This document shows positions 26,744-35,466 of a DNA stretch of 64,000 nucleotides, in pieces. Where the stretch lies: NCBI GenBank assembly GCA_964576765.1, contig CAZNWH010000001.1, positions 15,739-79,738 on the forward strand. The letters run 5' to 3'. A program made the position numbers and the translations under genes. This stretch comes from Hellea sp964576765 (lineage in GTDB: Bacteria; Pseudomonadota; Alphaproteobacteria; Caulobacterales; Maricaulaceae). Every line of letters starts with the position of its first letter. Within the stretch, counting starts at the first letter, position 1. The notes below the pieces were generated by a model. The model was not told the DNA's origin. It saw only the letters and a list, made by a program, of their open reading frames with translations, and searched no databases.

Positions 26744-26745
26744 TC

Positions 26746-28008
26746 ATGTTCGCTATCCCTAAAGAGATTGAAGATTATTTAACTGTCCTTGACGATTTTA
26801 TTGAAGCGGAAATAAAACCGCTGGAAAATGTAGATGATAATATTCGATTTTTCGATCATCGCCGGGAACATGCTCGGACTGATTGGGATAATAACGGGCT
26901 CCCCAGGCAGGAATGGGAAAATTTATTGCATACCGCGCGTCAGCGCGCCGACAAGGCAGGACATCTAAGGTATCAGCTTCCGAAAGAATTTGGCGGGCAA
27001 GATGGCACGAATTTGGGCATGGCCCGTATTCGAGAGCACCTCGCCCATAAAGGATTGGGACTTCACAATGATCTGCAAAATGAGCATTCCATAGTTGGAA
27101 ACCTTGTGCAGCCATTGATGGTTCGGGACTTTGGTACCCCGGCGCAAAAAGAAGCGTTTATTCGCCCGATGTGCGATGGTGATGTTATGTGGGCTTTTGG
27201 CCTAACAGAAGCCGCACATGGATCTGATGCAACTCATATGGAGACTACGGCGACTCCGCAATCGCGTGATGGCGTAGACGGATGGCTGATCAATGGTGAA
27301 AAAATGTGGGCGACGGGACTGCATGTCGCGACACACATAATGTGTTTTGCTCGGCATGCCGGTGACGCAGGTAACCCCAGAGGTATTGGGTGTTTTATTG
27401 TCCCGACAGATGCACCCGGTTTTGAGATCGGTCAGTATATGTGGACCTTCAATATGCCAACAGACCATCCGAAATGTAGCTTTAAAGATGTCTGGATTCC
27501 TGGAGACTCTGTTCTCGGAGATCCGATGAATGGCCTCGCTTGCGCGATGCATTTTGTTCATGAAAATCGAATACGCCAAGCGGCGTCATCCTTAGGGGCT
27601 GCGCAATACTGTATTGACGAGTCTGTAAAATATGCGCGCGAGAGAAGGCCTTTTGGCAAAGCTCTAGCGGTCAATCAGGGTATCCAATTTCCACTCGTCG
27701 AATTGGCGACAGATGCGGAAATGCTAAGGCTGCTGATTTATAAAACGGCGTATGAAATGGACCAAATGTCTAAACCTGACGTGGCTAAGAAACTCTCGGA
27801 CAAAGTTTCAATGTGTAACTATCGGGCAAACAGGCTGGTGTGCAAAGCTGCTGATCAAGCTATGCAGGTGCATGGAGGATTGGGCTATTCGCGGCATAAG
27901 CCATTTGAGCATATTTACCGTCACCACAGAAGATACCGGATTACAGAAGGGGCCGAAGAGATTCAAATGCGAAAGGTTGGAGGATATTTGTTCGGATTTT
28001 TGAAATAG
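26746..28008 (+). CDS. acyl-CoA dehydrogenase (ACAD10/11-like partner)
   Basis: A 420-residue acyl-CoA dehydrogenase. FAD-contact segments are FGLTEAAHGSDATHMET and WMINGEKMWATG-like (WLINGEKMWATG), and the C-terminal part has AMQVHGGLGYSRHKPFEHIYR and RITEGAEEIQMRKVGGYL. The frame is open from 26734, but the ATG at 26746 begins the conserved protein, 2 bases after the kinase stop. Its closest type by motif is the ACAD11-like group, which fits its neighbour. It should act on an acyl-CoA, possibly the phosphorylated 4-hydroxyacyl-CoA made by the kinase. Confidence 0.88.
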   Translation: MFAIPKEIEDYLTVLDDFIEAEIKPLENVDDNIRFFDHRREHARTDWDNNGLPRQEWENLLHTARQRADKAGHLRYQLPKEFGGQDGTNLGMARIREHLAHKGLGLHNDLQNEHSIVGNLVQPLMVRDFGTPAQKEAFIRPMCDGDVMWAFGLTEAAHGSDATHMETTATPQSRDGVDGWLINGEKMWATGLHVATHIMCFARHAGDAGNPRGIGCFIVPTDAPGFEIGQYMWTFNMPTDHPKCSFKDVWIPGDSVLGDPMNGLACAMHFVHENRIRQAASSLGAAQYCIDESVKYARERRPFGKALAVNQGIQFPLVELATDAEMLRLLIYKTAYEMDQMSKPDVAKKLSDKVSMCNYRANRLVCKAADQAMQVHGGLGYSRHKPFEHIYRHHRRYRITEGAEEIQMRKVGGYLFGFLK

Positions 28009-28031
28009 AATTTCCTGTACTTCAGTACAAG

Positions 28032-28052
28032 TTGCTTGCTATCCAACAAGTA
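28032..28052 (+). promoter_or_regulatory. 21-bp operator motif upstream of the hydrolase-to-IclR operon
   Basis: TTGCTTGC-TATC-CAACAAGTA matches the copy at 16914 outside the 4-base centre in all but one position. It lies 75 bases before the hydrolase start. Just downstream, TATATGATCGG resembles TATATGATTGG found after the site at 23710, so both operons may share a core-promoter layout. Confidence 0.65.
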
Positions 28053-28127
28053 TCTTGGTATCTCCTATATGATCGGAACTATGAACGAACCGTGTTTGAG
28101 TTTAATCTGAATTCATAAGGAAATAGC

Positions 28128-29309
28128 ATGTCAAAGATTCTCTTTCTTCCGTCGAGCACGCCAGAATATGATGTGTTGCCGATTTCCTTGGGGTATCAAG
28201 AAAAGGCTGTTTTCAAAGATACTTATGGCGGCGCTGTCGGCTGGGTCGGTTTGGGCGGCAGGTATTATAAGCCCAAAAAAGAATCTGACACTGTTTTGAT
28301 CAGCATGCACCCTATTGGGGGCACTGGCCGGCTTCAGATTATGGGCGAATTTGCGCGGCAGGGTATTCATGTCATTGGCGCGGACAGCCGTTATCGCGGT
28401 GTTGATAATGCGCTAATCATGGAGAAAGTCGCAACTGATCTGGGCGCCGTTGTGCGTCATGCAAAAGAAAACCTTGGATATAAAAAAGTCGTACTCCTTG
28501 GTTGGAGCGGTGGAGGGGCCTTATCATCCTTCTATCAAGCTCAGGCAGAAGCCCCAACAGTGACGACGTCTCCTTGTGGAACAGGGCCGGATTTGACAAC
28601 GGCGGATCTGACGCCCGCCGACACGGTTATTTTTATGGCTGCGCATGTTTCGCGCCATGGAACGCTGACCGAATGGTTGGACCCATCGATAATTGACGAG
28701 TCAGATCCTTATAAGCGAGACCCAGAGTTGGATATCTATTCGGGTGAACATAAGCCGCCATTCTCTCAGGATTTCCTTGACCGTTACCGCAGCGCTCAAA
28801 TTGAGAGAAACCGAAAGATTACGGCTTGGGTCGAAGATAAACTTGATTGGCTCAAATCTTCAGGGCGTGAAAATGAGGAATTTGCCTTCACAACACACGG
28901 AACCATGGCCGACCCACGTTGGGTTGATCCGGAAGTGGACCCCAATGACCGCACCCCAGGAGTGTGTTACATGGGAGACCCCAAAATTGTAAATATGAGC
29001 CCCGTTGGCTTGGCGCGCGCCTCTACACTTCGAAGCTGGCTTTCTCAGTGGAGTTTCGACCGCGCTAACGCGGATGGCCCGAAATCAGCCGCGTCGATTA
29101 CCAAGCCTGTTTTGGTCGTTACCAATACGGCAGATCACGCCTGTACGCCTAGCCATTCCAAGCGGCTATTTGATGGGGTTAAGCATGATAACAAAATGGC
29201 TATCGATATAAAAGGGGCTAAACATTATTATCAAGCTCAGCCAGAGCTCGCACAGCAAGCCGTGTCAGCGGTGAAAGACTGGCTGAATACTCAAGGTTTT
29301 GACGTCTAG
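28128..29309 (+). CDS. alpha/beta hydrolase
   Basis: A 393-residue alpha/beta hydrolase fold protein. The nucleophile elbow is LLGWSGGGALSS (Ser near residue 126), the acid is in VVTNTADHACTPSHS and the His in DIKGAKHYYQ. The oxyanion region is SMHPIGGTGRLQ. No signal peptide is seen, so it is cytoplasmic. It could hydrolyse an ester, lactone or C-C bond; the pathway position is unknown. AAGGAAATAGC gives a clear start. It leads a nine-gene operon. Confidence 0.85.
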   Translation: MSKILFLPSSTPEYDVLPISLGYQEKAVFKDTYGGAVGWVGLGGRYYKPKKESDTVLISMHPIGGTGRLQIMGEFARQGIHVIGADSRYRGVDNALIMEKVATDLGAVVRHAKENLGYKKVVLLGWSGGGALSSFYQAQAEAPTVTTSPCGTGPDLTTADLTPADTVIFMAAHVSRHGTLTEWLDPSIIDESDPYKRDPELDIYSGEHKPPFSQDFLDRYRSAQIERNRKITAWVEDKLDWLKSSGRENEEFAFTTHGTMADPRWVDPEVDPNDRTPGVCYMGDPKIVNMSPVGLARASTLRSWLSQWSFDRANADGPKSAASITKPVLVVTNTADHACTPSHSKRLFDGVKHDNKMAIDIKGAKHYYQAQPELAQQAVSAVKDWLNTQGFDV

Positions 29310-29353
29310 CTGTATTACTACTGAATTATACTTTCGCAAAAAGGAGACATAAA

Positions 29354-30034
29354 ATGACTCAACCTAACGGAATACATCATCTCGCTATATCGACGGCTAA
29401 TATGAAAGAGCAATTGACGTTCTTTACACAAGTCATGGGCATGGAATTAGTCGCCCTTTATTACATGCACGGCGTAGAGGGCGCTTGGCATGGGTTTTGT
29501 AAATTAAATGATCACTGTTCTATCGCCTTTGTGTTTACCCCGCAAAATAAAGATGCAAAAACTGTGATTGGTCAAACCCATGCAGGCAATGGTGCTGGCC
29601 CATCAGCCCCAGGTACAATGCAACATTTGTCATTCAATGTAGATACGGATGAAGAGCTTATCGCTATGCGTGACCGTATTCGTTCCCATGGCGTTCCTGT
29701 CTTCGGACCTGCTGATCACGGCATGTGCAAATCAATTTATTTTGCAGGGCCAGAAGGACAGACCCTAGAGGTGGCGACATCTGAAACAGCCATTGATGCG
29801 CGTCAGTGGATTGATCCAGAGGTCGTAGCATTAGCGGGCATTTCGGACGAAGAGCTTGAAGCTATGAAGAACCCACCTGCTGGATCCGATGGACCTGTCA
29901 AGCAACCTGCTTTTGATCCGAGCAGCTATCATATGGAATATCCTGAGGCGCAATATCAGATGATGATGGGCGCACCTGATGAAGTGCTGATGGCGCATAT
30001 GAGTTATGCTGAGCCTCCCGTTCCTTTAGCATAA
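29354..30034 (+). CDS. VOC-family (glyoxalase/extradiol dioxygenase-like) protein
   Basis: A 226-residue vicinal-oxygen-chelate protein. The first motif GIHHLAISTANMKEQLTFF supplies a metal His, and TMQHLSFNVDTDEELIAMRDRI plus GPEGQTLEVATSE supply the second His and Glu. A C-terminal tail of about 70 residues follows and is not part of the fold. The metal-binding H/H/E set allows an isomerase, lyase, epimerase (methylmalonyl-CoA-like) or dioxygenase role. AAAAAGGAG precedes the ATG. Confidence 0.83.
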   Translation: MTQPNGIHHLAISTANMKEQLTFFTQVMGMELVALYYMHGVEGAWHGFCKLNDHCSIAFVFTPQNKDAKTVIGQTHAGNGAGPSAPGTMQHLSFNVDTDEELIAMRDRIRSHGVPVFGPADHGMCKSIYFAGPEGQTLEVATSETAIDARQWIDPEVVALAGISDEELEAMKNPPAGSDGPVKQPAFDPSSYHMEYPEAQYQMMMGAPDEVLMAHMSYAEPPVPLA

Positions 30035-30038
30035 TGGG

Positions 30039-30950
30039 ATGACCCGCTCCGTTGAAATCGTTGAAGTTGGGCCGCGTGATGGCCTGCAGAATGAAAAGAG
30101 TCTTGTCTCCACAGATGAGAAGGTCGTCTTTATTCATAAAGCGATTGAGGCTGGCGTAAAACGTCTCGAAGTCACAAGTTTCGTACACCCAAAGCGTGTT
30201 CCGCAAATGGCCGATGCCGAGGACGTTGTACGCGAACTGGGTGTTATCGACGGTGTTACACGAATTGGCCTAACGCTTAACAAACGAGGTGCGCTTAGGG
30301 CTTTGGAGACCGGCGTTGAGCAGCTTGGTGCAGTGTGCGTCGCTTCAGATAGCTTTGCTTCCAAAAACCAAAACCAGACGAGTGATCAGACGGTAAAAAC
30401 GTCAAATGAAATTATTAGATTGGCCCAGTCCGAAGGGCGCACGGGCCAGGTAACCATTGCAGCATCTTTTGGCTGTCCCTTTGAGGGCGAGGTACCGGAA
30501 GACCGCGTTTTAGCCATGGTTCGAAAGTTGTTGGATTCTGAACCAGTTGAAATTTCATTGGCGGACACAATTGGCGTTGGCGTGCCGCAGCAAGTCTCTA
30601 GCCTCGTGAAAAAAGTTGTGAAAATGGCAGGTTCCACGCCCGTTAGGGTCCATTTTCATAATACACGTAACACTGGCATTGCAAATGTTTGGGCTGCCGT
30701 AGAGGCTGGAGCCACCATCGTTGACGCCTCGATTGGCGGCATTGGTGGATGTCCATTTGCACCAGCCGCGACAGGTAATGTGGCGACAGAAGATGTGATG
30801 TACATGTTTGGCCGTTCAGGCATTGAGCACGGGCTGGATATGGAAAGAATTATTCCGACAGCGAAATGGCTCGAAACAGTTCTCGGTAAAGATGTGCCCT
30901 CAATGCTCGCGAAAGCAGGCCATTTTCCAAAAACTCAAGAAGAGATTTAA
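30039..30950 (+). CDS. hydroxymethylglutaryl-CoA lyase family protein
   Basis: A 303-residue DRE-TIM metallolyase. The signature VGPRDGLQNEK opens the barrel, EVTSFVHPKRVPQMADAE follows, HFHNTRNTG carries the metal-binding His residues, and GGIGGCPFAPAATGN carries the mobile-loop Cys. HMG-CoA lyases cleave HMG-CoA to acetyl-CoA and acetoacetate. Here no methylcrotonyl-CoA carboxylase is present, so it may instead cleave another 3-hydroxy-3-methyl-type CoA ester made by the cluster. It starts 4 bases after the VOC stop. Confidence 0.88.
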   Translation: MTRSVEIVEVGPRDGLQNEKSLVSTDEKVVFIHKAIEAGVKRLEVTSFVHPKRVPQMADAEDVVRELGVIDGVTRIGLTLNKRGALRALETGVEQLGAVCVASDSFASKNQNQTSDQTVKTSNEIIRLAQSEGRTGQVTIAASFGCPFEGEVPEDRVLAMVRKLLDSEPVEISLADTIGVGVPQQVSSLVKKVVKMAGSTPVRVHFHNTRNTGIANVWAAVEAGATIVDASIGGIGGCPFAPAATGNVATEDVMYMFGRSGIEHGLDMERIIPTAKWLETVLGKDVPSMLAKAGHFPKTQEEI

Positions 30951-30951
30951 T

Positions 30952-32145
30952 ATGCAAAATTCAAAAGGTGCTTTGGACGGCATAAAAGTCGTTGAGCTCG
31001 GCCAGTTTATAGCCGGACCTTTTTGCGGCCAGCTCATGGGCGATATGGGCGCGGATGTTATTAAGGTTGAAGCGCCGGGCAAAGGCGACGGCATGAGAGC
31101 TTGGGGTAACGGTGAGCACAAAGTGTGGTGGGAAGTTATTGGCCGTAACAAACGATCCGTGACAGCCAATCTGCGCGAAGAAAAAGGTCAAGATCTTGTC
31201 CGAAGTCTTTTAAAAACTGCCGATATTATGATTGAAAACTTTAAGCCGGGAACTATTGAACGCTGGGGTTTGAGCCCGGAACACTTGCACGCTATTAATC
31301 CTGGTCTGATAATAGTGCGTATTTCCGGCTATGGACAAACGGGCCCTTATTCAAGCCGTGCCGGATTTGGCGGCGTTGCTGAAGCCATGAGCGGGTTGCG
31401 GGCCATTGTTGGCGAACCTGATCGTCCACCCTCGCGCGTCGGTATTTCCATCGGAGATACATTAGCGGCGTCTTATGGCTGTATGGGAGCGCTTGCGGCG
31501 CTTCATTCACGCGCAAAGACAGGTAAGGGTCAAGTTGTCGATGCTGCGCTTTATGAATCTATCTTGCAGGTTATGGAAAGCCTCATCCCTGAATACGATG
31601 TTTCAGGATTTGTAAGACAGCGTTATGGGTCCATATTGCCTGGGATTGCTCCGTCTAACGTCTATCCATGTTCTGACGGGGATTATATGATTGGCGGAAA
31701 TGGAGACGCCATATTTGCGCGCCTGGCAAGCGCGATGGGACGTCCAGACATGGTGCAGGACCCACGTTATGCAACCCATATTGCGCGGGGAAAGCATCAA
31801 ACAGAGCTTGATAACATAATCTCCGGATGGACGAAAAGCATGACCGTCGATCAGCTAGAAGCTCTGATGGAAGAAAATAGTGTTCCCGCCGGCAGGATTT
31901 ATAGAGCAGCGGACATGCTCGCCGATCCGCATTTTAAAGCGCGAGAAGCGATAACCAGTATTGATCACCCCGTTCACGGTAAAGTTCATATGCAAAATTG
32001 CTTTCCACTATTATCGAATACCCCAAGCTCGGTACGCAAAGCTGCGCCCATCGTCCCCGGTGAGGACAATGAAGCAATTTATTCAGACATGCTAAATCTT
32101 AGCAAAGCTCAGATCGAGCAGCTTGCGAAAGAAGGCATCATATAA
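30952..32145 (+). CDS. CaiB/BaiF family CoA-transferase
   Basis: A 398-residue class III CoA-transferase. It opens with IKVVELGQFIAGPFCGQLMGD and has VIKVEAPGKGD, NKRSVTANLREEKGQ and IMIENFKPG. The catalytic Asp is in GQVVDAALYES. It moves CoA from one acyl group to another without ATP. The frame is open well upstream inside the HMG-CoA lyase gene, but the ATG at 30952, 1 base after its stop and with AAGAGA upstream, begins the family homology. Confidence 0.9.
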   Translation: MQNSKGALDGIKVVELGQFIAGPFCGQLMGDMGADVIKVEAPGKGDGMRAWGNGEHKVWWEVIGRNKRSVTANLREEKGQDLVRSLLKTADIMIENFKPGTIERWGLSPEHLHAINPGLIIVRISGYGQTGPYSSRAGFGGVAEAMSGLRAIVGEPDRPPSRVGISIGDTLAASYGCMGALAALHSRAKTGKGQVVDAALYESILQVMESLIPEYDVSGFVRQRYGSILPGIAPSNVYPCSDGDYMIGGNGDAIFARLASAMGRPDMVQDPRYATHIARGKHQTELDNIISGWTKSMTVDQLEALMEENSVPAGRIYRAADMLADPHFKAREAITSIDHPVHGKVHMQNCFPLLSNTPSSVRKAAPIVPGEDNEAIYSDMLNLSKAQIEQLAKEGII

Positions 32146-32207
32146 ATCGATAGTTTAGAAATGAAGAATTTTGCAGCCTGGACGGCTTGTCAAAAAAGGA
32201 AAATAAA

Positions 32208-33386
32208 ATGAACGCAAATACAGTTTTGGATGTACCCAAAGCCGCTTGGAGAGACGACGAAGAGATTATTATGTTCGATGATCTCGTGAAAAAATTCTTT
32301 CAAAAAGAATGTGAACCCTATGTTGATGAGTGGAGTAAGGACGGAATCGTTCCAAAGGATATTTGGCTTAAAGCCGGTGAGCTTGGAATTTTAGGGACCT
32401 GTGTTCCTGAGGAATATGGCGGCATTGGCGGAGATTTCCGGCATGACGCCATTCTGACAGAGCGGGTCACATGGCACAAACTCGACGGTTGGGGCCTAGG
32501 TTTGCACAACGCGATTACTATTCCCTATATTCTGGAATATGGAACAGAAGAGCAGAAAAAGCGCCTTTTACCAAAGTGTATCTCTGGTGAATATGTGACA
32601 GCCATTGCGATGACTGAGCCCGGGACGGGCTCTGACTTGCAGTCTATAAAAACGACAGCAATTAAAGATGGCAATGAATATGTCCTAAACGGGTCTAAAA
32701 CATTTATCTCTAACGGACAATCTGCAGACCTTATCCTTGTCTGTGCGAAAACAGATCCAAAACTCGGCGGGAAAGGCATTTCTATCATGCTCGTTGAAAC
32801 GCCTCCGGTTGAAGGTAAAGGCGGCTTTAAACGGGGTCGTAATCTGGACAAGGTGGGTATCCATATCGCAGATACATCCGAGCTATTTTTTGATAATGTC
32901 CGTATCCCAGCAGATAGTGTTCTGGGCGGCGTTGAAGGGCAGGGTTTTGCTCAGCTTATGGAAAGCCTGCCACAAGAGCGTCATCAAATAGGCGTGACGG
33001 CAGTTGCGGCTATGGAACTCGCAATCGATTTAACCATCGAATATGTCAAAGACCGCAAAGCCTTTGGAAAGTCAGTTTTAGATTTTCAAAATACTCAGTT
33101 CAAACTCGCTGAAGCAAAAACAACAGCGACTGTGGGAAAAGTTTTTGCTGAGCATTGCACCGAACTGTTGATCAAAGGGGAACTCGATACAGTAACGGCT
33201 TCAATGTCAAAATATTGGCTTACGGATATGGCCTGTAAAATCATCGACGACTGTGTCCAATTACATGGTGGATATGGGTTTATGAATGAATATCATATTG
33301 CCAAAATGTACAAAGACCAGCGCGTAGCTCGAATCTATGGCGGTACAAACGAAATCATGAAACTCGTTATCGCGCGTTCTCTATAG
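32208..33386 (+). CDS. acyl-CoA dehydrogenase
   Basis: A 392-residue FAD-dependent acyl-CoA dehydrogenase of the ordinary short/medium/long-chain type. AMTEPGTGSDLQSIKTTA and YVLNGSKTFISNGQSADL contact flavin. DRKAFGKSVLDFQNTQ and QLHGGYGFMNEYHIAKMYKD are family signatures, and ARIYGGTNEIMKLVIA is the C-terminal motif. AAGGAAAATAAA gives the start at 32208. It should desaturate an acyl-CoA made by the CoA-transferase gene before it. It is distinct from the ACAD11-like gene at 26746. Confidence 0.9.
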   Translation: MNANTVLDVPKAAWRDDEEIIMFDDLVKKFFQKECEPYVDEWSKDGIVPKDIWLKAGELGILGTCVPEEYGGIGGDFRHDAILTERVTWHKLDGWGLGLHNAITIPYILEYGTEEQKKRLLPKCISGEYVTAIAMTEPGTGSDLQSIKTTAIKDGNEYVLNGSKTFISNGQSADLILVCAKTDPKLGGKGISIMLVETPPVEGKGGFKRGRNLDKVGIHIADTSELFFDNVRIPADSVLGGVEGQGFAQLMESLPQERHQIGVTAVAAMELAIDLTIEYVKDRKAFGKSVLDFQNTQFKLAEAKTTATVGKVFAEHCTELLIKGELDTVTASMSKYWLTDMACKIIDDCVQLHGGYGFMNEYHIAKMYKDQRVARIYGGTNEIMKLVIARSL

Positions 33387-33395
33387 CTCGTAACA

Positions 33396-34814
33396 ATGAC
33401 TTCAGGGCCAAAAACTTTATTTGATAAGATATGGGATCAGCATATGATTGTGCCGGAAACTCCGGAGCATCCTGCAACAATCTATATCGATTTTCATCTC
33501 ATCAACGAAGTGACAAGCCCTCAAGCCTTTTCAATGTTAAGCGAACGAGGTCTGGGGGTGCATCGCCCGGAAAAGGCCATCGCCACAATTGATCATTCAA
33601 CACCGACCTTGGTTAATGAGGACGGAAGTCGGCCTTATATTACGCCACAAAGCGAGGTGCAGGTTGAAACTTTGATTGCCAATGCCAAGGCTAACAATAT
33701 TGAGGTTCACGACTGGGAAAGTAATAACCGAGGGATTGTCCACGTTATTGGCCCGGAACTTGGGGCTACGCAGCCCGGTATGACAATTGTTTGCGGTGAC
33801 AGTCATACCGCAACGCACGGAGCGTTTGGGGCGATTGCCTTTGGAATTGGAACGACCCAGATCAGCCATGTATTGGCGTATCAAAGCTTATTGCTGCGTA
33901 GACCAAAAACGATGGCAATTACCGTAGAAGGAAAACTGGCGGATGGCGTATCGGCTAAGGATGTTATCCTGGCGATTATCGCAAAAATCGGGGTTGGTGG
34001 AGGCACGGGATATGCGATTGAATATCGCGGAAGTGCTTTTGAATCCATGAGTATGGCCGAGCGTATGACAGTGTGTAATATGTCTATTGAGGCTGGTGCG
34101 CGCTACGGATTAATCGCACCTGACGACACAACTTTCGAATATCTTCGCGGACGTAGATATACGCCAACTGATTTTGAAGAAGCCTGTAAAACTTGGCGCT
34201 CACTCAGGACGGATGACGGTGCAGAGTACCATAAAGAAATTTCCCTTAAGGCAGAAGATATCCGCCCTATGGTATCCTATGGAACCCATCCTGGCATGTC
34301 AGTCGCGATAGATGCGCTTGTACCATCTCCCAAAGACAAGGCGGAAGAAGACGCTTTGACATATATGCAGATTGAAGATGGCGAGGCAATGACGGGACTA
34401 AGAGTCGACCGTGTCTTTATTGGATCTTGCACAAATTCAAGACTGGAAGATCTTCGATCTGCCGCGGCCATTATGCGTGGCGGACAGGTTCCATCAGGGC
34501 TTATCGCTATCGTTGTTCCGGGGTCTGAGCAAGTCAAAAGAGAGGCTGAAAAAGAAGGGCTCGACAAGATATTCATTTCCGCTGGTGCAGAATGGCGGGA
34601 GCCGGGGTGCTCGATGTGCATTGCTATGAATGGTGACATCGCCGCGCCAGGAGAACTCGTCGTCTCGACATCAAATCGAAATTTCTCAGGACGTCAGGGG
34701 CCAGGAGCTCGCACTATTCTGGCATCCCCGGCAACCGCAGCGGCGACGGCTATAAAAGGTGTATTGACGGATCCGCGCAATGTGCTGGTAGATAGTCTGG
34801 AGAATGGGCCTTAA
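33396..34814 (+). CDS. leuC: 3-isopropylmalate dehydratase large subunit family protein
   Basis: A 472-residue aconitase-superfamily large subunit. CGDSHTATHGAFGAIAFGIG and GSCTNSRLEDL are conserved, and the [4Fe-4S] ligands are the Cys of GSCTNS and the pair in EPGCSMCIAMNGD. LeuC isomerises 2- to 3-isopropylmalate. However, there is no leuA or leuB here and the gene lies inside a degradative operon, so it may hydrate or dehydrate another branched malate-type acid, as dimethylmalate dehydratases of the same family do. The small subunit follows after 2 bases. Confidence 0.9.
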   Translation: MTSGPKTLFDKIWDQHMIVPETPEHPATIYIDFHLINEVTSPQAFSMLSERGLGVHRPEKAIATIDHSTPTLVNEDGSRPYITPQSEVQVETLIANAKANNIEVHDWESNNRGIVHVIGPELGATQPGMTIVCGDSHTATHGAFGAIAFGIGTTQISHVLAYQSLLLRRPKTMAITVEGKLADGVSAKDVILAIIAKIGVGGGTGYAIEYRGSAFESMSMAERMTVCNMSIEAGARYGLIAPDDTTFEYLRGRRYTPTDFEEACKTWRSLRTDDGAEYHKEISLKAEDIRPMVSYGTHPGMSVAIDALVPSPKDKAEEDALTYMQIEDGEAMTGLRVDRVFIGSCTNSRLEDLRSAAAIMRGGQVPSGLIAIVVPGSEQVKREAEKEGLDKIFISAGAEWREPGCSMCIAMNGDIAAPGELVVSTSNRNFSGRQGPGARTILASPATAAATAIKGVLTDPRNVLVDSLENGP

Positions 34815-34816
34815 AT

Positions 34817-35398
34817 ATGACGACTATAACAAGTATAACGTCCAAGACTCTGGTGCTAAGCGCAGCAAATATCGATACGGATCAGATCATTCCAGCTCGA
34901 TATCTAACAGCAACGTCTCAAGAGGGATTAGGACAGTATTTATTCTATGACTGGCGCTTTGATGAAAATGGTAAAGCCAATAATCATGTCCTGAACGATG
35001 ACGCTAGCATAGAGTGCAAAATCCTTGTTGGAGGTACCAATTTTGGAAGTGGCTCCTCTCGCGAACATGCGCCTTGGGCTCTTATGGATTATGGCTTTCA
35101 AGTCATTATTAGTTCGGAAATTGCCGATATTTTTCGAGGCAATGCGGTCAAAAATGGCTTACTCCCTGTCGTCATTGAAAAAGCGGCGCATGAGTGGCTT
35201 TTGGATAATCCGGGTGAAAAAATCACCGTCGATCTTGCTTTCTGCGAGGTTCGCTTGTCAAAGAATGGTGGAACTTTTCCTTTTGAGATTGATGCCTTCG
35301 CGCGCCATTGCCTTATGCAAGGTTTGGACGAAACAGCTTATCTTGGAAAACAACTGGATGCGATTTTGGAGTTCGAATTGACACACCGAACATTTTAA
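34817..35398 (+). CDS. leuD: 3-isopropylmalate dehydratase small subunit family protein
   Basis: A 193-residue swivel-domain subunit. NIDTDQIIPARYL, then GGTNFGSGSSREHAPWAL near residues 73-90 and IFRGNAVKNGLLPV are the family's substrate-contact motifs. It forms the active enzyme with the large subunit, whose stop is 2 bases upstream. Its substrate determinants cannot be read by eye. The pair looks complete. Confidence 0.9.
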   Translation: MTTITSITSKTLVLSAANIDTDQIIPARYLTATSQEGLGQYLFYDWRFDENGKANNHVLNDDASIECKILVGGTNFGSGSSREHAPWALMDYGFQVIISSEIADIFRGNAVKNGLLPVVIEKAAHEWLLDNPGEKITVDLAFCEVRLSKNGGTFPFEIDAFARHCLMQGLDETAYLGKQLDAILEFELTHRTF

Positions 35399-35466
35399 TT
35401 CGAACACTTTCACCTAATCATTTTCAATCAAACATCTACACCTCAATTGAACAAACGGAATATAAT

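Noticed and set aside
33396..35398. LeuCD as ordinary leucine biosynthesis genes
   Set aside because: The motifs alone would allow it, but no leuA or leuB is present and the genes sit inside a degradative operon, so I keep the family name without the pathway.
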